64,000 nucleotides of DNA from Rhynchopus euleeides (lineage: Eukaryota; Euglenozoa; Diplonemea; Diplonemida; Diplonemidae). Below, piece by piece: positions 56,301-63,973 of this stretch. The translations under genes and the position numbers were made by a program. The stretch lies in the NCBI GenBank assembly GCA_963210315.1, contig OY723318.1, forward strand, positions 744,001 through 808,000. Direction: 5' to 3'. Below the pieces are notes generated by a model. It searched no databases and had not been told where the DNA came from. It saw only the letters and a program-made list of their open reading frames with translations. Positions within the stretch are counted from its first letter, which is position 1, and the number at the start of each line of letters is the position of its first letter.

Positions 56301-57232
56301 GCGTGCGGCAACCCAGGCACCCCATGGCACAGGCAGGTGGGGCGCCTGCTGCCAGCAGCGTGCCCTACGGGGCATCCCCTGTTGGCGGCGGCTCCCCCTA
56401 CCCGCCCCAGGGCGGCTACGGCGGTGCTGCGGGTGCGAACCAGCCGCTGTCGGCGATCTCGATGGGGGTGAACCGCCTCAACGAGCGCCCGCATGTGGAA
56501 ACCGAGGAGAAGATGCGCATTGTGTTCCAGGAGCTGGACACCAACGGCAAGCAGTTCCTCGACTACGGGGATCTGGAGCGTGGGTTCAAGCAGCGCGGGC
56601 TGCACTTCGCTGTCAACACCATCGGCGAGCTCTTCCACAAGGCAGACCTGAACCGCGACGGGCGTATTATGTACGACGAGTTCATGCAGTGGGCCACGGT
56701 GTACCCCAACACGCTGGACGCGATGTACTACCGCGGGAAGGACACCAATGAGGAGTCGCAGATCCGCAACCTGATGCGCGACGTGCAGGACCTTAACGAT
56801 GCGGACCAGCTTGCAGCGGAGCTGATCAACGAGATGCTGAAGCGCAGCGCGACGCCGCAGCAGCTGGGGAACACGGTGAAGGCAATCCACAAATACGTGG
56901 GCCCTGCGGCGCAGGCCCTGCACCAGGACCCCAGCCGCGATGTGCGCCCCGACATGCAGCGTGCGCTGGAGGACCTGTCGCGCGAAGTGCAGCAGAGGGA
57001 CCGCCAGATGCCGGAGTTCGAGTCGCAGCTGCGCGCGGCACAGGAGAGGCGTCACGTGTTGGAGCAGCAGGAGATGAACCTGCTGGAGCAGGAGATCCGT
57101 CTGGAGAGGACGCGCGACCAGATGCGTGCGCAGGAGGTGAAGTACGCAGAGGCGGAGAACATGTTCAACTCCAAGGCGAGCGAGACGGGTTCCCCCCGCC
57201 GCGCCCGCCGTGTTATGCCTCCGAACGTCTAA
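41318..57232 (+). CDS. BILBO1-like EF-hand/coiled-coil protein, 3 exons, ~412 aa
   Basis: Exons: 41318-41405, 55934-56142 and 56291-57232; donors GTATGT and GTATGC, acceptors CAG, and the split codon C|AT restores the frame. Residues 1-95 form a compact domain (ICVCADLYENKVNLEVPF ... MQIFNDDHGKWEDL ... AQIYVFQPN) that resembles the ubiquitin-like N-domain of trypanosome BILBO1. A Gly/Pro-rich linker (110-150) precedes two EF-hands: loop 1 DTNGKQFLDYGD (182-193) has Asp at the last position, loop 2 DLNRDGRIMYDE (218-229) is canonical. The C-terminus is a coiled coil (about 330-395, LEQQEMNLLEQEIRLE). This domain order matches BILBO1, the scaffold of the flagellar pocket collar, but the coil is shorter (412 against ~590 residues). 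Intron 1 holds an antisense LINE and is 14.5 kb as assembled. Confidence 0.75.
41487..41517 (-). promoter_or_regulatory. LINE 3' UTR stem-loop
   Basis: GTGGG...CCCAC outer stem with inner GATCC-TGCGC-GGATC. The core is shared at 28 of 31 positions with 26863-26893. Its position just after the ORF2 stop suggests the RT recognition structure used by stringent LINEs (inference). Confidence 0.5.
41530..47628 (-). CDS. LINE ORF2: OTU protease, endonuclease, RT, RNase H, zinc finger (2032 aa)
   Basis: Domains in order. OTU-type cysteine protease, about 125-250: catalytic Asp-Gly-Asn-Cys at 132-135 (KDGNCQYAGL) and His242 in FHYDVL. APE-like endonuclease, 312-556: ATANVTSLQ, catalytic QE (Glu341), GDLN (469-472), RLDI and THCPLF (His547). 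Reverse transcriptase, about 870-1110: LIPKPGSSGEPLSQRPISI, DFKKCFDTV (Asp996), NGIMQGCPIS and FVDD (1086-1089). Zinc knuckle C-x2-C-x9-H-x4-C (1424-1442). RNase H, 1638-1775: YFDGGA (Asp1643), Glu1686, Asp1712, DADALSN (Asp1765). Cys/His-rich C-terminus near 1925-2000. All catalytic residues are present and there are no stops, so it could be active. The protein would copy element RNA at a nicked target. The OTU domain may process the long polyprotein or remove ubiquitin (inference). Confidence 0.9.
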   Translation of the reverse strand: MQAIDVPPGRGADHVWGRCTLAAGPPAAPHPEKQEVSGPTQTPPNRTPNRTPTPTSPPTPPRPSRAAVWAGDTQTTAPESWNPVDVASGAGEPRPLRGGGQEYSPSTIEQDEQWLTQAARRLMALRVPVPKDGNCQYAGLAEQCAEWTAEGLRAAVATSMRQDAERRASYVPDHDDPQAPASYDDYIERQTRLGTYGDAATLRVAAEVLDAQVWLLASNSKQYMTRCGKGAKVLGLTWRPFHYDVLRLPLSLARELAATPANQWTIPADLPTPAPAAAGGARAPSASQGPTAPPPLRRLRRPAHQLSSPGVLRVATANVTSLQTHLGDVAGLKADVVALQETRTPDPSKGTHNGYFAAHGWAMHWGKGMPRVAGANGREQTKPGGVAVMVKEGLVAQVVQPKTTQEKKLYDSTRMVHVVLAIGDGKTALHILCVYGHSGSEVGEQREALLQETLDHAAGLGQVPVLLMGDLNTNPETSAVLSQACRVGGWVDAATTHADLAQQRVQNTCWASENGTRLDICLMNPCAAPALRRVEVAKRGDYNIPTHCPLFVDLDLTAFRRPKKICILPTPFPAGKPKLGDAAARGVMQDVLAEGELRHGATAAQLLHRASTCGERFLKRVHVGHLERQEAAYTGRAEGYRMQWSRTATKHHPASARGAGDMNTRAKDGLLGNIRCLVKEGLKRLQAEKPYGLTNGEEHAWNAAKKRLREGGLPQGLQAALANTTSQLPDLEILEQALIVLEGSQRGMFDRLREARIRTWKARMQKAWTYEAGQVFAYLADRFCAPATFMRREDGSFTACPKEADELLRSDTAWGGYFRKYATTPEPRWDTFRQRYLRFLPETADMECKTITAEDVGKALAKMSTSTSPGLHGWRVHELRQLPHELLKLFAEVFNEVERSGEWPEQLMHAMICLIPKPGSSGEPLSQRPISITPVLYRVWAAIRVKPALKWLETIAPEDLHGCRPGHGAEDLIWHLAARIEEAHLTGRPLHGVALDFKKCFDTVPIDLTFRLAAELGFDTRVLRTLRAAYRTMQRHFRASGTIGEGFLPTNGIMQGCPISVVLINVLVGVWMRMVEHRQDTRALSFVDDVYATASSPEVLQEVVNDSADFSHDTGMAICAEIKSHVFSTSPGPLRIMYRARDGEATPLRQRNSFDCLGAMLHARLIREGRTAPQSERIARRKEGAQQNLRRTSALPLPVQWKGQAAAMTAGARLYYDALVTRWDSKAIRRWRGLFVAALWSGPPRRAQEIVLCVLHQAHRVDPAIAPPYRQITTWAKQIKKWGHSRVLSEEAWGSKERLEGTGPLALFWAALQGIGWRWSTATTLAYTDEAGRAVTFDPVAATPSAWAIFAHDLRQTLRNATAGKLAERREDFQGAEHGIDGRVTRCVLEGEGAAITGYQRGLLRSVIAGAVPARGRTGLGEVCRYCTAGAPETVSHLWWDCAAWEPVRQKHPVAARDRTAWPACLAQCGVAPVYRYGVPENEQPLPMSFADRITTVAQLHRYFIAVLAARQEKDGLLDRSVRHHRTTVYPWEWSTPTPESACIPALAPSEVKQTWGKRPPGMWVALCDWLRGLKWGPQGGEQTVTLMELAVDFELSTGLTLPDTVTRRIRPPTHVDPNKKGAREARPRIPADTAPGLTLYFDGGARDNGTPFAVAGAGAVLYQDGCKVSEKVLPLLNVRSNNIAEYEALRAGLRLLERGDAPEGPVTVRGDSQVVLRQLRGESLCRDAALRPLFLSTSALAADLQPRFTLTYEHVKRESNTDADALSNAAMDEAERLGASRQKLQQDLTVFQSSILGKAASLKGLCSMVTKVGKGPWHCGHAANSTVLTALGGTVAAGLSRRAQLNPATESVMRSLQAHLAEPVHSRQDTVFHDRGMAWAATFAPQPHYPEGWQQPAQQWAARGRQANSRVGRPWERRGAAPRTAPPGARRNAKVLACKLHWKPRCSACQKRRLPEEVCCRNHHKEGDGLPVTMGFCKRHSMDRCGDCYSDGKSLTHCCHTHHAGYAARPPPRSGTELAPHSNPSGASAVT
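47662..50046 (-). CDS. LINE ORF1: coiled-coil RNA-binding-type protein (794 aa)
   Basis: The first ORF of the LINE. Residues 1-105 are a Pro-rich start plus a compact segment (YGATHVRAILQHLHWDAVLDGL ... WTLTVNGKEVVLTD). Residues 110-640 are predominantly coiled coil, rich in Gln, Glu, Ala and Arg (LEEQATLLQRLQERK, VEKDGL-type heptads). The C-terminal 150 residues are Pro/Ala/Thr-rich. Near the end is RQASITAYLRPR: QASITAYL (770-777) fits the PCNA-binding PIP-box pattern Q-x2-I-x2-Y-L. No CCHC knuckle or RRM is visible. Family role: coating element RNA and forming a ribonucleoprotein with ORF2. The ATG is preceded by CACACACAG/GAGG, possibly a trans-splice acceptor. Confidence 0.8.
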   Translation of the reverse strand: MSQADLHGVSSGNTGPQAGGQQAAPLPPLEFTEPRRYELQPLPPLYGATHVRAILQHLHWDAVLDGLEGGVAVLAAERPPTHGSPPTWTLTVNGKEVVLTDTLLLEEQKQQEAAAKKKAEDVARLKRRYDSVSERLQAERADAARAGRAAKSQASGAVGRTGRGGGAAAAAKQHAQQAQQRVTRLQKDLEKIAGSLRELGHDPAPTAPDTAAGDGVAWQSEMLGLRRLLQEQDARRQQLEEQVGQLQLGHNNLAEQASQQVSQLQELLGSQAQEHGLHVQRVGDRLGRQEQRLEEQATLLQRLQERKPASPPATAPTQEAARELKEVKVHLRRQEGSLAKVAEAQQSLGEAVPLLHKRVGVLEQGAKGAAAGADLQRVATELASMGSRLEEQGRAHAAEMATARKGWEASRKALEDDMRGQLAQRDAQIRQAQVERDGLAADLHEARKAMLGLQGTAGQQEPLSHLQALQLQAEVDKVRADLEAQRALEQRRLDAAVAELRKSWEAQQGEAVVCDLRLQTERLGVAVKDLRASCEAQRKEATAAQQLSAQASVEQGARLQGRLDEVCGELREACEAQMVRLQQAGREEGEKVQRQLSQQASELGQSWQGLLEGVRDAEEGRKRQHQEMLSTVKRELGIDTRGRSGSKGAKGKAPPKPAAGPAMDAPPAPPAAATTPSSSTTTSTSTSTPAPPGDSHSKPVTPVAPETPATANAAPTPAQPAAVPPAAPAPPAQPAPPAPPLRDLAPTADAGDKAPPGREAGASRNGRVRQASITAYLRPRSNRLTPYPQKQEEE
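50111..50310. other. Assembly gap, exactly 200 N
   Basis: A run of 200 undetermined bases. The 5390 bases before it (44721-50110) and after it (50311-55700) are the same sequence, so this is a scaffolding gap of conventional size between overlapping contig ends. Confidence 0.95.
50311..53218 (-). CDS. LINE ORF2, duplicated 5' part cut by the gap
   Basis: Encodes residues 1 to about 969 of ORF2 (OTU, endonuclease, start of RT, ending at CRPGHGA) before running into the N gap. Identical to 44721-47628. Probably not a separate gene but the same one assembled twice. Confidence 0.6.
53252..55636 (-). CDS. LINE ORF1, duplicate copy (794 aa)
   Basis: Identical in length and sequence to the ORF1 at 47662-50046. 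See the duplication entry: most likely the same gene represented twice. If the assembly is right, it is the ORF1 of a second, 3'-incomplete LINE. Confidence 0.6.
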   Translation of the reverse strand: MSQADLHGVSSGNTGPQAGGQQAAPLPPLEFTEPRRYELQPLPPLYGATHVRAILQHLHWDAVLDGLEGGVAVLAAERPPTHGSPPTWTLTVNGKEVVLTDTLLLEEQKQQEAAAKKKAEDVARLKRRYDSVSERLQAERADAARAGRAAKSQASGAVGRTGRGGGAAAAAKQHAQQAQQRVTRLQKDLEKIAGSLRELGHDPAPTAPDTAAGDGVAWQSEMLGLRRLLQEQDARRQQLEEQVGQLQLGHNNLAEQASQQVSQLQELLGSQAQEHGLHVQRVGDRLGRQEQRLEEQATLLQRLQERKPASPPATAPTQEAARELKEVKVHLRRQEGSLAKVAEAQQSLGEAVPLLHKRVGVLEQGAKGAAAGADLQRVATELASMGSRLEEQGRAHAAEMATARKGWEASRKALEDDMRGQLAQRDAQIRQAQVERDGLAADLHEARKAMLGLQGTAGQQEPLSHLQALQLQAEVDKVRADLEAQRALEQRRLDAAVAELRKSWEAQQGEAVVCDLRLQTERLGVAVKDLRASCEAQRKEATAAQQLSAQASVEQGARLQGRLDEVCGELREACEAQMVRLQQAGREEGEKVQRQLSQQASELGQSWQGLLEGVRDAEEGRKRQHQEMLSTVKRELGIDTRGRSGSKGAKGKAPPKPAAGPAMDAPPAPPAAATTPSSSTTTSTSTSTPAPPGDSHSKPVTPVAPETPATANAAPTPAQPAAVPPAAPAPPAQPAPPAPPLRDLAPTADAGDKAPPGREAGASRNGRVRQASITAYLRPRSNRLTPYPQKQEEE

Positions 57233-60155
57233 GCGGGGGGAGACAGAGAGGGGTGTGTTCGGTGTATCCATGCGTCAACCCCCCCCCCCCTCCCCGCGCG
57301 CCCCCTCAGCGCCAAAGAAAGGCAAAAAAACATACCACCCCTTCCCCCCGCAGCCCTTTATCCGGCTTTGTACCTTCCCTTCCCTTCCCTTCCCTTCCCG
57401 ATGTTCTCCCCCAGTTTTTTGTTGCCCCCTTCGAATTCTTCCTATCCCATCCCACCCCGCAGGCATTTCCCCCTCCCCCACCCCCCTCCTCCCCCCTCCC
57501 AGGTTCGCTTGTTGTTCAACCAGGTCCTGGGAGGAGCGGGGGGTGCGTCTGTGCTGCAGTCAGCCGGCCGGCAACAAAGATCTGGTTTGTGGGGGGTGGG
57601 GGGGTGGGGGTTTTTGGCTTGTTAGTTAGACACGCTCGTGTGGGAAGAAAAGGTGTCGCTTTTGGTTGGGACTCAACTCAACTCACCCACCCGCCTTCAC
57701 ACGAGGCGAGGGGTGTGTGTGTGGAAGCGTCAACGCAGACCCAAACCCAAGTGAGAGAGAGAGAGATTGCCAGCACAACCTTTTCGTGTAAAAGTGTATC
57801 TGACGTGTGGCAGCTTGTCCTGCGGGGATATGTGAACACATAACTCTCTCTGCTTGCTTGATAATGAATCACGCAGGCGCGCACAAACAAAAGTGTGGTT
57901 TGCCACCGATCCAATTGGAAACCCTCCCCCCCGCCCCGTGCCCTCACAGATGCTCTTTTTCTAGTTCTTGCCGAATCTCGCAACCAACGCCCATCCCTCC
58001 CCGCCCAACTCACACAGAATGAATCAATAAAATGTCAGTTTTTTTTACAGTTCAAAAATACAGTCCCCTCCCCTTCCCACACATATGCATGGGCCCTATA
58101 GCAGCAGAAGTGAGAGGGGCTCATCTCCGTCAGTTGTATACTTTATACCCTAGTTGTTTACATCCCGGCACCATCCCAGCTGCGTGGGGAGGGAGTGGTC
58201 GGGGTGGTAGGCGGTGGGGGCTGCTGCAAAAACAAAGAGGGGAGGGTCAATAAAATGTGGTTCAAAATAAACCTTCTGTTCAAAAGAAAGAGCAGTGTCT
58301 TGTATAAAAAGTAATCGGTTGTATTTTTTTGTTTGATGATGTTTCCCACCCCGTTGTTATTTGCCGTTTTTTTTGTGTTCTCGCTATTCGAGGAATACTC
58401 ACTGGGCTCCTCCAGCTCCCTTACTGATGTGCAGACGCAAAGTATACTCTGCCAGCTACGGGCGACAAAGCGAAGCGAAGTCGCGAAGTATCGAAGGAAA
58501 ATCGTAGGGCTGAAGCTTTATGAGGCTCACACATCCATGTCATTTCACAGGGGCTTCCACAGCCTTTTGACACATGAGTGCGCGCTCAACGAAAAGTGGC
58601 CCGGATCTGCCTTTTTCTTTTTGCAGTTGCCGGCAGCCCTCTCGACCCCCCCCCCCCCCCCCTCAAATGTATTTTTTGCACACTATTGCTGCAGGCCCTC
58701 CCCCAACCCACCAGCCCCCTCTCCCCTCCCTTCCCATCTTCCCCCACCCCACCCCCCTCCCCCATGTTTGTGTAGACTACCTCCCTCCCCCCCCTCCCCT
58801 TCCCCATTTGTTCCCTCCCCCCCTTCCTCAACCACCCCTCCTAAGTGCTCCTCCCTACCCCTTATCCACCATCCCGCTCCCCCACCCCCCCCTCCCCCCA
58901 CTCCTTCACTGCACACTCCCTGTCGTGACCCAGTGGCTGTGGGCTGTAGGGGGCTGTAGGGAACAGTCCGCGATGCCAGCACGCTATCCCAAACTACAAA
59001 ACGAGAATGGTGGGGAGAAAGGTGGATGGCCGACTCGTGAGCACACCTGGATCGGAAAAGTAATACGGGTTGGCACACAGTGTTGCGCGGGGGCAAATAC
59101 ACCACACCCTCGTACCCCTCGTGGTTTTTGGGTGTCGCAATACAGAGTGGCACGAAATCGGGTTCTCCTGAGAGGCTCTGTTTTTTGCGTTTCTGCATTC
59201 TGCGCGTTGCTGCAGAAGCGACCCGGACACCGGCGCCGCAACGCACGGGGTGAGGGTGTGTGAGTGGGGTGCGAATGTGGAGGGAGGTGGAGGGGGATAT
59301 GTTTGTCTTTTTTTTTGTCCTGTCTATTCCATAACCGAATTCCCCACACCCCCCCACACCCCTCTGTGGACAAGCACCAAAAACTCTGGTTCGAGTCTAT
59401 AAAAAAATACGCTAGAAAACCCGCAGGTGTTGTGTCGCATTCTTGCTGGGTTGAATCTTTTTTTTTGCCTCGGGACGGGAAGTGGAGGACATCGGGATTG
59501 AGGAGGTTTTGCTGCAGAGTAGCGGGGTAGCGGGCCTGTCATCCCCAGGGGAGTGATGGGGTGGGGTGGGGGGGGGGGGGTATTTTTGTGCCGCGGCACA
59601 GAATGTGCGAAAGACCCATTGATCTCTCTCTCTCTCGCTCTCTCTGTGGGTTTGCTCCCGCTCCCTCTGCCCTCCCGCCCTCCCGCCCCCTTCCCCTCTT
59701 CATCTCTTGTTTCCCTAGATTATCTCTCCCATCCCCACCCCCCCACCCCCCCTCACTGTCCCTTCCTCCAACCTTCCCCGTCCCCAAAGGTCTGGAGGAA
59801 GTCCACTCAAAAAAACGGGCCATACATCCCACTCGTTGCATGTCCTACCCTCGGCGGATGTACGTTTGCCCCTTGGCATGGGTTGTTGTGATCTGCGTGG
59901 AGGGGATGTGTCACGAGTGGGTTCGACGTTCGGCTCGGTTCTGGTTCGACATGGTCCAGATGTCGCCATTCCAGATATGTCTCCCGATCTCGCCCGGCTG
60001 GCTCGGAGGAGGAAAGGAGGCAAGCATGGCGTATAACAGTTTGGCATCGCGTGGCTCGGCCCCTTTAGAATGGCCTATACCAATCCGTGCGGCAAAAACC
60101 AGCGCCGGCCGATGTAGGGAGGGACGGAGGGTGTGTTGTGAGTGTGTGTGATGCA
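57233..60155. other. Gene-free intergenic stretch
   Basis: Pyrimidine-rich and G-rich tracts (57275-57295, 57595-57610, 58639-58663, 58700-58915, 59563-59580), a (GA)n tract (57754-57766) and one copy of the dispersed word TGGAAGCGTCAACGCA (57719-57734). Long Pro-rich frames here are artefacts of C runs. No gene or RNA supported. Confidence 0.45.
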
Positions 60156-61354
60156 CAGGGGATAAGATAGGTCTGGTTTTCCGGTTTTCAAAACCAGGGT
60201 TTCCCGGTTCCCGGTTTTCTGGAAAAAAAAAAAAAGGTCGGTCTCATTTTTGGCGGTTTTTTTTGTGACTTTGGGACAGTAAAACAGTCAGAAAAAACGC
60301 CATAAAAAAATAGAAAGTGACCCCATCGTGATCCGCACAGAGCCCAAATAGTCCAAAGAAGGCAGAGAAGCGGAGAAGAAAAAATGGACCTAGCGGGTGG
60401 CCCGGTGGGTGGTGATGCCCTCGTCATGCAGGTCTCTTCTGTTTTGAAGGTGCACACATGGTGGACTCCAGCCACCATGTCTAAGAGGGAGTCTAAGACT
60501 GCAGTCTGTACTGGAGACGGGAGTCTATTTTCCAGCTAGTTTACGCTCAGACTCCCGCTAGTTGAGACTCATGGGAGACACGGTGTACTCCAGCGGAGGT
60601 AGGGTAACCTCCGCTGGAGTTCACCGTGTCGTCTGCCTCTGTGCAGCGTCACTCGGTGCCATCGAATACATGGCGACAGCCCACCAACTCGAGACAGATC
60701 TGCTTGTCTGGAGGGCTGAGACGAGAACACGAACGACTTTCAAGCAGTCTTGAAGGTCGCCAAGCCTATTGGGGGCAACTAACAGATGAGATTTGTTTGT
60801 TGCCTGTCGTCACAGCTAGGTGCCCATCTCCTCGAAAACTCTCGTCTAGGCTCTACGTGGCGGAGATCTCGTGGACCCTTTGGCCATGACAAGGTCTGCC
60901 GTGCATCCACTCCACCCACAACGCACACCTGTCACGAGTGGTCGCTCCCACGTCCTCCTCCACCCTGAAGGTTGAACCCTCAAGGACCAGTGATCTCCTG
61001 CTGGCCGGGCTGCGATACAGTGAAGCCTTCTTACTTACAAGCGAATCCAGACTGTAGGGAACAGATGTTCACTACCGTGGCCTCCGGCGGCTGGGGGGCT
61101 CCGCCCCCCAGACCCCCCTGCGTAAAAACATTGCACCAGACCGGTTTTTTGGCCGAGAGTCCAAACTTTCAAAGCAGCTGCTGCGCCTGCCCCACCAAGC
61201 AGCCTCAGTACGACAGGACGCGCGCAGGCACTGGGCCCTCTCAGATTCTGGGAGGGTTTGCGCGGGTCGCGCGCGCCGAAGGCGCGCGCGAAAAATTTTC
61301 AAAACCAGAAAAACCGGAAAACGGCGCCAGAAAAAAAGTCTATCTTATACCCTG
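60156..61354 (+). mobile_element. hAT-like non-autonomous element, copy 2 (8-bp TSD)
   Basis: Same ends (CAGGGGATAAGATAG and CTATCTTATACCCTG), same orientation and nearly the same sequence as 27353-28544. Flanked by its own octamer GTGATGCA at 60148-60155 and 61355-61362, so it is an independent insertion. The perfect CTCCAGCGGAGGT stem is kept near 60590. Small indels distinguish it from copy 1. Confidence 0.85.
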
Positions 61355-61406
61355 GTGATGCAAATCCCAAAAAAAATATACAGATAAACGGAATCGAAAC
61401 GTGCTT

Positions 61407-61446
61407 CCCCACCCCCACCCCCACCCCCACCCCCACCCCCACCCGC
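61407..61446. repeat. (CCCCAC)n minisatellite
   Basis: About six units of CCCCAC just right of the hAT-like element. Confidence 0.8.
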
Positions 61447-62190
61447 CCACTTGGGAAGATTCAAGATTCTTGAAGAAGGCAAAAAAAAACATTAAAACAT
61501 GGGAATCAATCCCGAGGGTGTGTGTGTGGGTGTCGGGGCGTGTGTGAGGCAGTGCAACAGCAAAACATTTCGGCCAACAGGCCAGCAGTGGAGGTAAGCC
61601 GCGCCCCCCTCTCCCCCCCCCCCTCTCCGATGTAAGGCATTCGTCGAGGCGCGCGCACCACCAGATCAGTAAGCTGCGTGTTAGCTTGGATTATTTGTTG
61701 GGTGCCTCCGCTCTGTGCCACACTGTGTGCCAAACTGTGTCACTTTGCAGCCAGGTGTCGTGAGGCGGCTCACCATTCCTCACTTCCCTGCATTTCTGAG
61801 CGAAGGCCCCGTTGTGCCCCTCTCTATGTCCGACCGAAGACTCCCCCCACCGCACACCACACACCACACCACACACCCTCAGGCCAGCCTCACAACGGGC
61901 TATACACACACACACACACACACACACCACACGTTTAATATTTTTGTGGGGCCATTTGTAGGGCACACACCGAGTCACCCCTCCTCTCTGCTCCTGGCGA
62001 ACTCACCACTGAACACCCTCCACGGGCTGTGTGGAGCTGCCCCCCCCCCACCCGCCTCCCCACCCCACCCCCGTCCCCGCCCCAGAATTCTTAAGGCGCT
62101 GGGAGACCTGGCTTTGCCTTTCACTCTCTCGGCAAGCAAACCCCCTCCCCACCCCTCGGCGCTGCGCACAGCGCAGGGCGCTGCTGTGCG
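61447..62190. promoter_or_regulatory. Intergenic leader of the last gene
   Basis: Contains a (CA)n tract (61904-61930), CACACCACAC repeats and a pyrimidine-rich stretch (62030-62080). Candidate acceptor GCGCAG ends at 62176, 14 bases before the ATG. Confidence 0.3.
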
Positions 62191-63198
62191 ATGGAGGTGG
62201 GGTCTTCGAGGTGGGTCCTGCTCGCAGGCCTGCTGGCAGCTGTGCCGGGCCTTGTGAAGGTTGTGAAGAATGACAGCCGCCACACCTCCGAGCCCTCAGG
62301 GGAGTGGGGCGCCTCCGCCGCCGCATGGAACGGCGGGCTGAGGGACCGGTGGGGGCACGTGCAGCAGGTCATGCTGCATGACTACAGGCCTCCCAACTCC
62401 TCCACCCACCAGCACACGCACCGCCACGAGGCGATATATCTGCACCCCGTTGCGAACGACTCGGGTCTGGTTGGGAAGCTGCCCTACACGCCCTTGAGGT
62501 ATATATCGGAGCCTGTCCCCACCGCCAGCCGCACGCTGCACCTCGGTGGGTGGAGAGAGGTGAATGCGTCTGTCACCTTCACCACCGCAGCCCAGTCGAG
62601 GTTCCGAAACCTTCTGGAGGAGCCGCTGCGCATGTCATACTCCGAATCCATCAAGACAACCAACTGGAAGCACTGCCAGTTTAACTACCGGGGGTCCCTC
62701 TTTGGGCAGGCGCGCTGCACGAGATACCGCGTCCTCCGCAAGCTCTGCGTCCTATTCGATCACAACGAGGAGGGCCTCTGGCTGCCTGTCGGGCTCTGCC
62801 CTAAAGGGCTCCTTTATGACATCGTGAAGGTCGGGCGCCACGGGGCACACCCGTCTTCCGTGGTGCTCCCACAGGATGTTGTGTTCGAGGCGCGTGCCCT
62901 GCGTGACCCCGCCTTTGCAATATCCCCAACCCACCCTGCGGTGGTGGGGGAGTCGCAGGTGGCTGTCGTGTCCTTCTGTGTGGCAGGCATGGTGCTCTCT
63001 GTCTGGGCGCTGTCGACGTGCCTGGTGTTCACACTAAGGCTGGAAGATATTCAGGCCACGGCACAGGCCACGTCATATGCTGTGGTGGACGCCCCGATAG
63101 GCGAAGGGGAGGAGGCACACCGCAACCTCGGCCCGGTGCCGTCTCTCCGTGGCAGGCAGCCTCTCTACAGCAAGGCAAAGCGAGGTCGTAGACATTAA
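62191..63198 (+). CDS. Membrane protein of unknown function (335 aa)
   Basis: The ATG at 62191 begins a hydrophobic segment (WVLLAGLLAAVPGLVKVV) that could be a signal anchor or signal peptide. Residues 30-255 form a probably luminal or extracellular domain with His-rich STHQHTHRHEAIYL, possible N-glycosylation sites (NDS, NSS, NAS) and four Cys (HCQF, ARCTRY, KLCVLF, GLCPKG). A second hydrophobic segment (VAVVSFCVAGMVLSVWALS, about 260-285) is followed by a basic tail ending KAKRGRRH. So one or two membrane passes with the C-terminus probably cytosolic. I do not recognise the family. It is the last + strand host gene here, isolated from its neighbours by repeats. Confidence 0.75.
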   Translation: MEVGSSRWVLLAGLLAAVPGLVKVVKNDSRHTSEPSGEWGASAAAWNGGLRDRWGHVQQVMLHDYRPPNSSTHQHTHRHEAIYLHPVANDSGLVGKLPYTPLRYISEPVPTASRTLHLGGWREVNASVTFTTAAQSRFRNLLEEPLRMSYSESIKTTNWKHCQFNYRGSLFGQARCTRYRVLRKLCVLFDHNEEGLWLPVGLCPKGLLYDIVKVGRHGAHPSSVVLPQDVVFEARALRDPAFAISPTHPAVVGESQVAVVSFCVAGMVLSVWALSTCLVFTLRLEDIQATAQATSYAVVDAPIGEGEEAHRNLGPVPSLRGRQPLYSKAKRGRRH

Positions 63199-63624
63199 GG
63201 GGGGTGGGTGTGGTGGGGGTGCTCCAGCAAGTGGGGGAGAGGTTGGACAAGATGGCTGTGGTGGCAGCAGTTTAGGGGTGGCACAGTCTTGCCCTTGCCT
63301 TGGGTTTTGATTTGGGGGGGTGGTTTTTTTTTTGGCTGGGTTGTGTTCGACGTGGCAGCAGCCTTTTTGTGTCGCCTTTTCCCATCTTGGATCCCACTGT
63401 GTGAGCAGGAGGTGCACGAGGCCCTCCCCACCCCGTCGCCGAGAGGGATGGGTGGCGCACAGAAACAAGGTGCAGGGGGGCAGGCGAATCTGCTTTTACT
63501 CCCAAAAAACAAGCAAAGGCTCGGGAGTGGGAGAGACAGCAGGGCCGGGGAACCCCGGGGTGGTGGGGCGACGAGGTGGGAGTATTGCTTGTGCGGATTG
63601 TTGCATCCTGTGGTGTTGTGTGTA
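63199..63624. other. Gene-free 3' flank
   Basis: G/T-rich sequence after the membrane protein gene; no feature recognised. Confidence 0.4.
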
Positions 63625-63973
63625 TACCGTATACGTAAATATTATGGAACGTAAATATTATGGAACGGGCCCATTTTTGCCCGGTCCGTTCCATAATATT
63701 TACGTTCCAAAATATTTACAGGGCCAGTTGGGGACTCGGTGGTGAGGATGGTTTGCCTCAGGAATCGCACGAAAAGTGCACGAGTAGGTCCCGTCAGGGA
63801 CTCTGTATGCCGTCCGATCACCTGGTCCAAGTCCCCGAGTCGCAGAAAGCCCTGTAAATATTATGGAACGAAAAAAATCTGGAACGCCAACCCACCAGCG
63901 TTCCATAATAATTACGTTCCATAATAATTACGTTCCATAATATTTACGTTCCAAAATATTTACGTATACGGTA
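63625..63973 (-). mobile_element. MITE family E, copy 2 (349 bp, TA ends), inverted
   Basis: Ends TACCGTATACGTAAATA and TATTTACGTATACGGTA, as in 4677-5025 but with the body inverted (for example GGAACGCCAACCCACCAGCG near 63880). Few substitutions separate the copies. Confidence 0.75.

Noticed and set aside
56039-57271. 410-aa minus-strand frame over the BILBO1-like exons
   Set aside because: Crosses predicted introns and lacks domains, while the + strand encodes EF-hands and a coiled coil.
58333-59263. Pro-rich frames of 208 and 229 aa
   Set aside because: Produced by C-rich homopolymer sequence; no domain and no splice or leader evidence.
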